From NCBI GenBank assembly GCA_017998735.1, contig JAGOCN010000018.1, positions 1-12,709 of the forward strand: DNA of 12,709 nucleotides. Reading direction: 5' to 3'. Below are positions 1-7,000 of this stretch, one piece after another. Position 1 is the first letter of the stretch, and each line of letters starts with the position of its first letter. The notes beneath the pieces are model-generated. The model made no database searches. It was not told the DNA's origin and worked only from the letters and a program-made list of their open reading frames with translations. Origin of the DNA: Giesbergeria sp. (GTDB lineage: Bacteria; Pseudomonadota; Gammaproteobacteria; Burkholderiales; Burkholderiaceae_C). Position numbers and translations under genes: made by a program.

Positions 1-92
1 TGCAAGGTCTTGCCGGTGAAGATGGAGCGTTGCGGGTCGGCGTGCTGAAAGCAGGCGGACAAACCGATTTTGAGGCGACGGGAAGCGGGCAT
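1..92 (-). CDS. Gamma-glutamyl-gamma-aminobutyrate hydrolase family protein (peptidase C26), N-terminal fragment
   Basis: The minus-strand frame starts with ATG at 92 and runs off the left edge, giving about 30 residues that begin MPASRRLKIGLSACF and continue through HADPQRSIFTGKTLQ. The opening strand followed by S-A-C-F and HADP resembles the N-terminus of class I glutamine amidotransferase-like hydrolases of the PuuD/C26 group, which cleave gamma-glutamyl bonds, for example in putrescine catabolism. The catalytic Cys and His-Glu lie outside the window, so activity cannot be judged. It is transcribed divergently from the HPF-family gene, with 186 bp between the two starts. No strong ribosome-binding site precedes the ATG. 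The family call rests on pattern memory of a short N-terminus and is moderate only. Confidence 0.5.
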   Translation of the reverse strand, partial: MPASRRLKIGLSACFQHADPQRSIFTGKTL

Positions 93-151
93 GGCCTTGT
101 TTTAGCAGTTTCGCTGTAGCCATTGTGTAGGAGGTGGCCGGTGAACCCGGC

Positions 152-177
152 AGTGGCGTGCCAGCCGGCCCGCCACT
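152..177. other. Inverted repeat in the divergent promoter region upstream of the HPF-family gene
   Basis: AGTGGCG (152-158) and its exact complement CGCCACT (171-177) flank a 12-nt GC-rich spacer. It lies 100 bp upstream of the HPF-family start, in the space between two divergent genes. It could be an operator or a hairpin in a 5' leader. There is no T-run, so it is not an intrinsic terminator. It may also be a chance inverted repeat in GC-rich DNA. Confidence 0.3.
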
Positions 178-266
178 CCACAGTCGAATGCAAATGGGGG
201 TTAAGCTGTCTGCCACGCAATGTCCGTTTCTCACCCCCGGCCACGGATTGCCTGGCCGGACCATGC

Positions 267-273
267 AAAGGAG
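267..273 (+). promoter_or_regulatory. Ribosome-binding site that fixes the HPF-family start
   Basis: AAAGGAG ends 5 nt before the ATG at 279. The reading frame is open back to 123, but only this ATG has a good Shine-Dalgarno sequence and a protein start that matches the family (MQVQVHTDD). This supports 279 as the true start rather than the longer frame. Confidence 0.8.
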
Positions 274-278
274 CTTCC

Positions 279-635
279 ATGCAAGTACAAGTGCACACCG
301 ACGACAACATCCAGGGCGGCGAGTCCCTGGCACGCTGGATTCAGGAAGAATGCACCGCCCGGCTGGCGCGTTTTCGTGAACACATCACCCGCGTCGAGGT
401 GTTTTTGACCGATGTGGCCGCCGGCAAGGCCAGCGCCAACGACAAGCGCTGCCGCATCGAGGCGCGCCCCGCCGGCCGCCAGCCAGTGACCGTGACCGCC
501 GACGCCGACAAGACGGCCGACGCCTTCACCGCGTCCATCGACAAGCTGATCCGCGCGCTGGACACCGACCTGGGCCGCGCCAAGGACCGCAATGCACGCG
601 AGACCATCCGCACCCAGGAAGCGCCGCTGGACTAA
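279..635 (+). CDS. HPF/RaiA family ribosome-associated (hibernation) protein, short form
   Basis: A 118-residue protein with the sigma-54 modulation/ribosomal S30AE fold pattern. It begins with a beta strand (MQVQVHTDD), then a helix (SLARWIQEECTARLARF), then strands ITRVEVFLTDV and CRIEARPAGRQPVTVTA, then a long helix ending in LIRALDTDLGRAKDR. Proteins of this family bind the decoding centre of the 30S subunit in stationary phase or stress and block or dimerise ribosomes. At 118 residues it is a short form, lacking the C-terminal dimerisation domain of long HPFs. The start is set by AAAGGAG at 267-273. It stands alone, with a strong terminator 72 bp after the stop. The exact subtype (HPF or YfiA-like) cannot be decided from sequence. 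Confidence 0.85.
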   Translation: MQVQVHTDDNIQGGESLARWIQEECTARLARFREHITRVEVFLTDVAAGKASANDKRCRIEARPAGRQPVTVTADADKTADAFTASIDKLIRALDTDLGRAKDRNARETIRTQEAPLD

Positions 636-694
636 CGCCCGCCGCCCTGCAGCCTGGCGCCCGGTGCGCAGGCTGCTGCCCCCAGGGCAAATTT

Positions 695-760
695 GCTATT
701 GTTTCAGGAGCTGCCAGCGCATGCAATGCAAGCGCTGGCAGCTCTTTTTGCTTGTATTTA
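695..760 (+). repeat. Dispersed intergenic repeat, copy 1 (divergent; contains the hpf terminator)
   Basis: It starts with the family signature GCTATTG, has GAGCTGCCAGCGC and GCGCTGGCAGCTC as the two stem arms, and ends TTTTTGCTTGTA. It shares the order GCTATTG - AGCTGC.GGCGC - loop - GCTGG/GGCT - TTTTTGC with copies at 3013, 4004 (minus), 11717 and 11842. In this copy the inner part has become, or has stayed, a perfect hairpin. Confidence 0.75.
708..749 (+). terminator. Rho-independent terminator of the HPF-family gene
   Basis: Arms 708-720 and 732-744 are perfectly complementary over 13 bp, with an 11-nt loop (721-731) and five T residues directly after the stem (745-749). This is a classic intrinsic terminator placed 72 bp after the HPF-family stop codon. 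It lies inside dispersed repeat copy 1. The stem is symmetric, but on the opposite strand the equivalent downstream sequence is CTGAAAC with no U-run, so it should act on plus-strand transcripts. Confidence 0.85.
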
Positions 761-866
761 CTGGTCCTGCCCATGACCCTGCCGTGCAGGCAGTGCGTGC
801 CTTCCGGTCCGGTCCGGTCCATCCGTCCCAATCCATCCAGTCCAGGCCCTTGACAGCCATGCACCC

Positions 867-1091
867 ATGAATTCCTTTGAAGACACCGACCAGCGCCTGA
901 CGGCGCTGGAAATCAAGTCCAGCTACAGCGACGACCTGCTGGAGCAGCTCAACCTGCTGGTGTACCGCCAGCAGCTGCAGATCGATGCGCTGGTGCAGCA
1001 GCTCCAGCAGATGCACCGGCAGCTGCCCGAAGCCGGCAGTGGCAGCGCCGCACCGCGCAACCTGCGCGATGAACTGCCGCCGCACTATTGA
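867..1091 (+). CDS. slyX: SlyX family protein
   Basis: A 74-residue protein with heptad-like hydrophobic spacing (RLTALEIKSSYSDDLLEQLN, then LLVYRQQLQIDALVQQLQQM), predicted to form a coiled coil. It ends with the SlyX signature PPHY, and the length matches the family (about 70 residues). SlyX is widespread in proteobacteria but its biochemical role is not established. There is no clear Shine-Dalgarno sequence before the ATG at 867; the upstream DNA has three GGTCC units (806-820) of unknown meaning. It converges on aspA, with only 34 bp between the two stop codons, so the two transcripts may overlap. Confidence 0.9.
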   Translation: MNSFEDTDQRLTALEIKSSYSDDLLEQLNLLVYRQQLQIDALVQQLQQMHRQLPEAGSGSAAPRNLRDELPPHY

Positions 1092-1092
1092 G

Positions 1093-1125
1093 GCAGAGGC
1101 GCTGCAGAGGCGCTGCAGAGGTGCT
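1093..1125. repeat. 11-bp tandem repeat, three units, between convergent slyX and aspA
   Basis: GCAGAGGCGCT occurs at 1093-1103 and 1104-1114, and GCAGAGGTGCT (one mismatch) at 1115-1125. The array begins one base after the slyX stop and ends at the base before the complement of the aspA stop codon, so it fills the gap. It has no T-run and is not a clear intrinsic terminator. Confidence 0.85.
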
Positions 1126-2529
1126 TCAGGCGGCAGCGCTGATCGCGCCGGCCTGGGTCAGCTTTTCTGCCACCAGCAGGGCGCGCAGGTCGGCTTGCGA
1201 CATGATGCCCAGCTCTTCCGCCACCAGGGCGATGGGCTTGCCGCTGGCCATGGCCGCCTTGGCAATGGAGGCGGCCTTTTCATAGCCGATCAGCGGGCTC
1301 AGCGCGGTCACCAGCGTGATGGATTCGGCAATGCGCAGGCCCAGCAGCTGGTGGTTGGCTTCAATGCCTTCGACGCAGTTGACCTGCAGCGTGTGGCAGG
1401 CACGGGCCAGATGCACCAGGCTTTTGTGCAGCGTCCAGGCCATCAGCGGCTCGAAGGCGTTGAGTTGCATCTGGCCGGCCTCGGCCGCCATGGTGATGGC
1501 CACGTCGTTGCCGATCACTTCAAAGCACACCTGGTTCATCACTTCCGGAATCACCGGGTTGACCTTGCCCGGCATGATCGACGAGCCCGCCTGGCGCGGC
1601 GGCAGCTTGATGTCGCCCACGCCGGCCTGCGGGCCGGACGACAGCAGGCGCAGGTCGTTGCTGATCTTCGACAGCTTGCTGGCAATGCGCTTCAAGATGC
1701 CCGAAATGTCGACAAAGGCGCCGGTGTCGCAGGTGGCGGCAATCATGTCGGCGGCGGCGGTCACCGGCACGCCCGACAGCTCGGCCAGCTTCGGTATGAC
1801 CAGCGCCACATAGCCCACCGGCGCGTTGATGCCGGTGCCAATCGCCGTGCCGCCCAGGTTCACTTCGGTCATCAGGTAGGCCGATTCGCGCAGGCGCTTT
1901 TCATCGTCGGCCACCATGCTGGCAAAGGCGGTGAATTCCTGGCCCAGCGTCATCGGCACGGCATCCTGCAGCTGCGTGCGGCCGATTTTCAGGATGGCGT
2001 TGAATTCGCGCGCCTTGGCTTCAAAGGCGCCGCGCAGGCCGGCCAGCGCGGCCAGCAGGTCCTGGATGCCGAACCAGGTGGCCAGCTTGAGGGCCGTGGG
2101 GTAGGCGTCGTTGGTGCTTTGCGAGGCGTTGACCTGGTCGTTCGGGTGCAAGGTGTCGTAGCTGCCCTTGGGCAGGCCCAGGTGCTCCAGGGCGCGGTTG
2201 GCAATCACCTCGTTGGCGTTCATGTTGGTGGAGGTGCCGGCGCCGCCCTGGATCACGTCCACCACAAACTGGTCGTGCAGCTGGCCGGCCAGCAGGTCGT
2301 CACAGGCCTGTGCAATGGCGCCGGCCTGGGTGGCGTTCACCACACCGAGCTGCAGGTTGGCATGGGCGGCAGCCTTCTTGACCAGCGCCAGGGCGCGGAT
2401 GAGTTCGGGCATCTGCGCCACGGTGTGTCCGGTGATTGGAAAGTTCTCGATGGCGCGGGCAGTGTGCACTCCCCAGTAGGCGTCGGGAGGGATGGTTTTG
2501 GTACCGAGGAAATCGCTTTCTTGGCGCAT
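1126..2529 (-). CDS. aspA: Aspartate ammonia-lyase (aspartase)
   Basis: A 467-residue member of the fumarase/aspartase superfamily. It catalyses reversible deamination of L-aspartate to fumarate and ammonia in the cytoplasm, feeding amino-acid carbon into the TCA cycle. The superfamily signature GSSIMPGKVNP is at residues 315-325 and carries the flexible catalytic-serine loop. Other conserved blocks are GGAGTSTNMN (95-104), HPNDQVNASQSTND (128-141) and GRTQLQDAVP (183-192). The N-terminal block GVHTARAIENF (20-30) is aspartase-like; fumarases usually have QTQRS-like residues there, which favours aspA over fumC. The length is close to the 478 residues of the E. coli enzyme. The ATG at 2529 is preceded on the mRNA side by a long pyrimidine tract and no clear Shine-Dalgarno sequence. 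The gene stands alone and converges with slyX. Confidence 0.93.
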   Translation of the reverse strand: MRQESDFLGTKTIPPDAYWGVHTARAIENFPITGHTVAQMPELIRALALVKKAAAHANLQLGVVNATQAGAIAQACDDLLAGQLHDQFVVDVIQGGAGTSTNMNANEVIANRALEHLGLPKGSYDTLHPNDQVNASQSTNDAYPTALKLATWFGIQDLLAALAGLRGAFEAKAREFNAILKIGRTQLQDAVPMTLGQEFTAFASMVADDEKRLRESAYLMTEVNLGGTAIGTGINAPVGYVALVIPKLAELSGVPVTAAADMIAATCDTGAFVDISGILKRIASKLSKISNDLRLLSSGPQAGVGDIKLPPRQAGSSIMPGKVNPVIPEVMNQVCFEVIGNDVAITMAAEAGQMQLNAFEPLMAWTLHKSLVHLARACHTLQVNCVEGIEANHQLLGLRIAESITLVTALSPLIGYEKAASIAKAAMASGKPIALVAEELGIMSQADLRALLVAEKLTQAGAISAAA

Positions 2530-2540
2530 GCAGGGCTTTC

Positions 2541-2591
2541 AGGGGAAAAAAGGAAAAGGAAAGGGAAGGGGAAAAAACCGGAAAGAGGGGA
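2541..2591. other. Long purine tract (pyrimidine-rich aspA leader on the minus strand)
   Basis: An uninterrupted 37-nt run of A/G (2541-2577), then CC, then 12 more purines (2580-2591). It begins 12 bp upstream of the aspA start codon, so the aspA mRNA leader would be almost pure C/U with no evident Shine-Dalgarno sequence. Such tracts stand out in a 65-70% GC genome. Possible roles are ribosomal protein S1-assisted initiation or an unusual DNA structure; both are inference. Confidence 0.6.
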
Positions 2592-2874
2592 TGTACAGGG
2601 GACCGGGGGTGCCAAAGCAGCCCTCTGAGGCGGGGGGCCTGGCGCCCGCACCGGGCGCCGCGCGTGCCCGGGGTTTTCAGGGAGCGTGCATGCCGGCCGA
2701 ACCCGTGCAAATGCCCTGCCCAGGTTCTGGTGCAAACCACCAGCCCCGGCGCAGGGCAAGGCGTGATTATGTCGCGTCCGTGCATGCAGTCCGTACTGCG
2801 CTGCATAACCTGGCCTGGCCCGGCTTTGGCCCTGCCCCGGTGTGCGCCAGCAAGACAAGACTTCAGGGCACCTG

Positions 2875-2897
2875 CCGGTGCGCAAGGGGCGCACCGG
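2875..2897. other. Perfect 9-bp hairpin in the spacer
   Basis: CCGGTGCGC (2875-2883) and GCGCACCGG (2889-2897) flank a 5-nt loop. No T-run follows on either strand, so it is not a standard terminator. It is in the gene-poor region between aspA and the SDR gene. Function unknown; it may be an operator or a structural RNA element. Confidence 0.45.
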
Positions 2898-3012
2898 TCC
2901 TGCACGCCCACACCTTCAAGAAGAGGGCCGAAGCTGGAGGGCCAGGGACGCTGGCAGGCGCCTTCCACCCGACCGCGTGGGCAAGGCTTTCTTGTGGAAA
3001 ACGTTGAATTTT

Positions 3013-3076
3013 GCTATTGAAAAAGGAGCTGCTGGCGCAGACTGCACAAGGACTGGAGACAATTTTTGCCAAAAAA
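3013..3076 (+). repeat. Dispersed intergenic repeat, copy 2
   Basis: GCTATTGAAAAAGGAGCTGC, then TGGCGCAGACTGCACAAG, then a GACTGGAGACAATTTTTGCC end. It matches copies 3 to 5 in the same block order. It lies 45 bp beyond the stop of the minus-strand SDR gene and is in the opposite orientation to that gene. Confidence 0.85.
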
Positions 3077-3120
3077 TGCAGACCCTGGGCACAGGCACTG
3101 CCGAACCGGCCCCCGGCCTG

Positions 3121-3816
3121 TCACCAGGGCAGTGCCTGCCCGCTGTAGGCAAAGAAGCCGCCGCTGTCGGTGGGCGCCAGGCCGTCGAGCACGCGCAGCA
3201 TGTCGGCGGCGGCGTCCTGGGCGGGGCGGCCGATTTCGGCGCCGCGAAACGGCGCCGACAGGGCCGAGTCCACGGTGCCGGGGTGCAGCGCCACCAGCAC
3301 GGCGGCGGGGTTGCTGCGCTGCACTTCGATGGCGGCGGTCTTGACCAGCATGTTCAGCGCCGCCTTGGACGCGCGGTAGCTGTACCAGCCGCCCAGCCGG
3401 TTGTCGCCCATGCTGCCGACCTTGGCCGACAGCACGGCCAGCACGCTGCGCTGGCGGTCCAGCAGCGGCGCAAAGTGCGCCAGCACCAGCGCCGGGCCAA
3501 AGGTGTTGGTGCGAAAGGTCTGCTCCAGCTGCGCGTAGTTCAGCTGCGCCAGGCGCTTTTCCGGCAGGCCGTGCGCGCCGTGCAGCAGGCCGGCGGCGTT
3601 GATGACCAGGTGGAACGGCCCCTGGCCGGCCAGCGCCAGGGCGGCATCGGCCACGCTGGCCTCGTCGCCAAAATCGATGCGCGGCGTGCTGCCGCGGCCC
3701 AGTGCCAGCACCAGCGCGCAGCGCGGGTCGGCCTGGAGCTGCTGCACAAAGGCGGCGCCAATGGCGCCGGTCGCGCCGATGACCAGCGCCCGGTAGTCTT
3801 GGGGAAGCGATTGCAT
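3121..3816 (-). CDS. Short-chain dehydrogenase/reductase (SDR) family oxidoreductase, C-factor-like
   Basis: A 231-residue protein of the classical SDR fold, expected to be a cytoplasmic NAD(P)-dependent oxidoreductase of unknown substrate. Visible motifs are the dinucleotide-binding GATGAIG (14-20), NAAG (73-76), the structural Asn in RTNTFGP (104), catalytic Ser130 (VLSAKVGS), the Tyr147-X3-Lys151 pair (YSYRASK) and HPGTVDS (178-184). The catalytic tetrad is therefore complete. The short C-terminus and the sequence around YRASKAALNM recall the C-factor/CsgA-like subgroup. I chose the ATG at 3816, because the Rossmann fold begins 10 residues later; the frame also has an ATG at 3864 that would add 16 residues. 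Neither start has a strong Shine-Dalgarno sequence. It is downstream of, and co-oriented with, the large c-di-GMP sensor, but 263 bp and a repeat copy separate them. Confidence 0.85.
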   Translation of the reverse strand: MQSLPQDYRALVIGATGAIGAAFVQQLQADPRCALVLALGRGSTPRIDFGDEASVADAALALAGQGPFHLVINAAGLLHGAHGLPEKRLAQLNYAQLEQTFRTNTFGPALVLAHFAPLLDRQRSVLAVLSAKVGSMGDNRLGGWYSYRASKAALNMLVKTAAIEVQRSNPAAVLVALHPGTVDSALSAPFRGAEIGRPAQDAAADMLRVLDGLAPTDSGGFFAYSGQALPW

Positions 3817-3939
3817 GGCACACAGCGTAGCGCAACAGGGCGTGCGCTGCGCCGTCCGGGCCATTCAGAGCGTCAGGGCGGTCCGCGCCACGCGGGCACC
3901 GCTGCCAGTGCGTCCAGGGCTGCAGTTGCATGAATTGAA

Positions 3940-4004
3940 AACTTTATGTAAAAACAGCCTCCAGCCCAGGCGCAGACTGCGCCAGCAGCTATTTTTTCAA
4001 TAGC
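3940..4004 (-). repeat. Dispersed intergenic repeat, copy 3
   Basis: Read on the minus strand: GCTATTGAAAAAATAGCTGC, then TGGCGCAGTCTGCGCC, then GGGCTGGAGGCTGTTTTTAC. It lies 75 bp beyond the stop of the GGDEF-EAL gene and in the same orientation as that gene. A GGCGCA/TGCGCC hairpin with a 3-nt loop sits at its centre and GTTTTT follows near its end, so it might attenuate or terminate the sensor transcript. It is a much weaker terminator than copy 1. Confidence 0.85.
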
Positions 4005-4079
4005 AAAAAGAAGATTCTGGTGGCCTGGGCGTTGCCGACAGGTGCCAGCCGGCAGGGGCGCACCGGCCCGGCACCGGGC

Positions 4080-7000
4080 TCACTCCGGCACCGGGGCCAG
4101 CAGCACGGCGTCGATGTCGGTTTCCGGCATCGGCCGCCCGTACAGGTAGCCCTGAAAATTCTCGCAGCCGGCCCGCAGCAGCATGTCGCGCTGCGCCGTG
4201 GTTTCCACGCCCTCGGCCAGCACCTGCAGGCCCAGGCTCTGGCTCAGGCCGATGATGGTGTTGACAATGGCCGCGTCGTTCGGGTCGCTGAGCAGGTCGC
4301 GCACAAAGCCCTGGTCGATTTTCAGCTGGTCCAGCGGCATGCGCTTGAGGTAGCTCAGGCTGGAGTAGCCGGTGCCGAAATCGTCCAGGGCAAACCCGAT
4401 GCTGTAGGTGCGCAGCGCCCGCATGGTGGCAATGGTGGTGTCCATGTCTTCCACCAGCAGGCTTTCGGTCAGTTCCAGCTTGAGCAGGCTGGACGGCGCG
4501 CCGGTGACTGCCAGCACGCGCACCACGTCCTGCACAAAGCTGGCATGGCGGAACTGGCGCGAACTGACGTTCACCGCCATCGTCAGGTGGCGCAGCTGCG
4601 GGTGCTTGCGCCACTGCGCCAGGCGCCGGCAGGCGGTGTGCAGCACCCAGCGGCCCAGCATCAGAATCAAACCGGTTTCCTCGGCCAGCGGAATGAACTC
4701 GGTTGGTGGCACGTTGCCGCGCTCGGGGTGCGTCCAGCGCAGCAGCGCCTCGACGCCGATGTACTCGCCCAGGTGGTTCACCTGCGGCTGGTAGTGCAGA
4801 GAAAACTGGTCTTCCGCCAGCGCCGCGCGCAGATCGGCTTCCAGCGCGGCGCGCTCGGTCACCACCTGCTGCATGTGCGGGTCAAAAAAGCGCAGCGTGT
4901 GGCGCCCGGCGGTCTTGGCCTGGTACATGGCCAGGTCGGCCTGCTGGAGCAGCTCGCCCACGGTGTCGGTGCTGCCCGCGCTGCCAGCGCCGGCGGTGCC
5001 CGAGAACGGGGCAATGCCGATGCTGGGCGTGCTGCGGTACTGGTAGCCGTCCAGGTCGTAGGGGGCCGACAGGCAGGCCAGGATGGCCTCGCCCATGTCG
5101 CGGGCGTTGCGCACCAGCACATCGTGCTCGCCGCTCAGGCCTTCGAGCAGCAGCACGAATTCATCGCCCCCCAGCCGCGCCACGGTGTCGGTGCCGCGCA
5201 CGCTCGCTTCCAGGCGCCGGGCCACCAGCTGCAGCAGCAGGTCGCCCTTGTCGTGCCCCAGGGTGTCGTTGAGCGTCTTGAAATTGTCCAGGTCGATGAA
5301 CAGCAGTGCGCCGCCCTGGCGGTTGCACCGGGCGCTGGCCAGCGCGTGCTCCATCCGGTCCATCAGCAGCATGCGGTTGGGCAGGCCGGTGAGCGGGTCG
5401 TAGAACGCCAGGCGCTGGATCTGGCGCTCGGTGGCCTTGCGCGCGGTGATGTCGGTGTTGATGACCAGAATGGATTCGGGCTGGCCTTCGGCATCGCACA
5501 CCAGCGTCCAGCGCCCCTCCATGTCCAGGCTGTGGCCGGCGCGGTGCCTTTGCGGCATCTCTCCCGACCAGACGCCCTGGGCCAGCACGGCGGCCGTGGC
5601 TTTGTCAAAGGCGGCGGCGTCGTTGTAGATCAGGTCCGTGATGCGCTGGCCCAGCGCTTCTTCCTGCGTCCAGCCATAGGCGCGCTCGGCGCCCTTGTTC
5701 CAGAACAATACGCGGTGCTCCAGGTCGCGCACCAGGATGGCGTCCTGCGCGCTGTCCAGCAGCGACGCCTGGCGCCGGATGCGCGCATCGGCCAGCTGGC
5801 GCTCGAGCTCGGCGGCGCAGCGGGCGGCAAAGATCTGCAGCGTCGACAGCACGAACTGGGGGCGCTCCAGCGGCTGGCGAAACAGCACGAACAGCATGCC
5901 CAGCGGCTGGCCCTGGCTGCCCTGCAGCTGCATGCCGGCATAGGCCTGGGCGCTGATGGCGCGCACGATGGGCGCATCGGGGTAGGCCTGCTGCACGTTC
6001 TCGGCCACCAGGTACTGCTGCTGCTGCAGCAGCTCGCTGGTGGGGGTGCGGGCCAGGTTGTGCCAGCCGTTGGGCTGCAGCTCGCCATCAACCACGATGG
6101 CCAGCGACTCGGCCATGATTTCCGCATCCGTGCTTTTTGGGGCTTGTGCGCCGGGCTGCTTGGGTCCGGCCAGGCGCCCGATGCAGGCCACCTGGGCGCC
6201 CAGGGCCTCGGCCATGTTGCGCGCCAGCTGCTCGAAAAACGCGGTGCCGGTGCTGGCCGACACGGCAGCGGCCACCTTCAGCACCGAAGCCTGCAGGCTG
6301 TGCTGCTCTTTCTGAATGCGCAGCGCGTTGATGCCGAAAGCCAGGTCGTTGGCCAGCTTCTGCAGCAGCGCGGTTTCCTGCACGCCGGGCAAAACTGCAT
6401 CCTCGGCATGCAGCCGCAGCAGCCCGAAGGTCTGGTCCTGGTGCTGCAGCGCCAGGCTGACCACGGCGCCTGAACCCTCAGCGCTTGAACCCTCGGCGCC
6501 GTGCAGTGCCGGCAGGCCGCTGCACTCGGGCGCGCTGGCCGCTTCGCTCACGCTGAGCGCAGCGCCTTCAGGGTGCAGGCCCGACCAGCACAGCCCCAGC
6601 GTGCCCAGGCGCTCCAGCTGCTCCGGCAAAAGCCCGGCATGGGCCACCGGCTCCATGCGCTGGCCCGCCCCGCCGCGCACCAGACCGACCCAGGCGCTGC
6701 GCCAGCCCCCGGTGTCCACGGCCAGGCGGCAGACGCTGTGCAGCAGCTCAGTTTCGGAGCAGGTGCGCACCAGGGTTTCGTTGCACAGGGCCAGCAGCTG
6801 CTGAGCGCGGCCGACGCGCGCATGTTCGCGTTCGGTGCGCAGTTGCCCGGTCACTTCGGTCAGCACCACCTGGCAGGCAGCAATGCCGTTGAAGTGCAGG
6901 GTGCGGGCAAAGGTTTCTGCTTCCAGCACCCGGCCGTCCTGCAGGCAATAGCGCTGGCGTGCGCTGCCGTCCGGCGCTGCAAGCGCCTGCCAGGGCGGGT

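Larger units (their letters stand above)
2530..3120. other. Gene-poor spacer between aspA and the SDR gene
   Basis: These 591 bases hold no convincing gene. The reading frames open on both strands have atypical composition and no recognisable domain, and several run into flanking genes as shadows. The stretch contains a purine tract (2541-2591), a perfect 9-bp hairpin (2875-2897) and dispersed repeat copy 2 (3013-3076). It must also contain the aspA promoter on the minus strand. A weak CATAAT -10-like box near 2764-2769 (minus strand) lacks a good -35 at 16-18 bp, so I do not call a promoter. At the right edge, a 6-bp inverted repeat (3091-3096 with 3116-3121) overlaps the SDR stop. Confidence 0.6.

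Noticed and set aside
985..2628. Long plus-strand open frame (547 codons) opposite aspA
   Set aside because: It is the antisense shadow of aspA, created by high GC at third codon positions. It is rich in His, Gln, Gly and Arg with no domain, while the minus-strand frame is a complete aspartase.
2436..3020. Plus-strand frames of 194 and 171 codons in the aspA-SDR spacer
   Set aside because: They overlap the aspA start, translate the purine tract into Lys/Gly/Arg runs and show no fold pattern or Shine-Dalgarno sequence.
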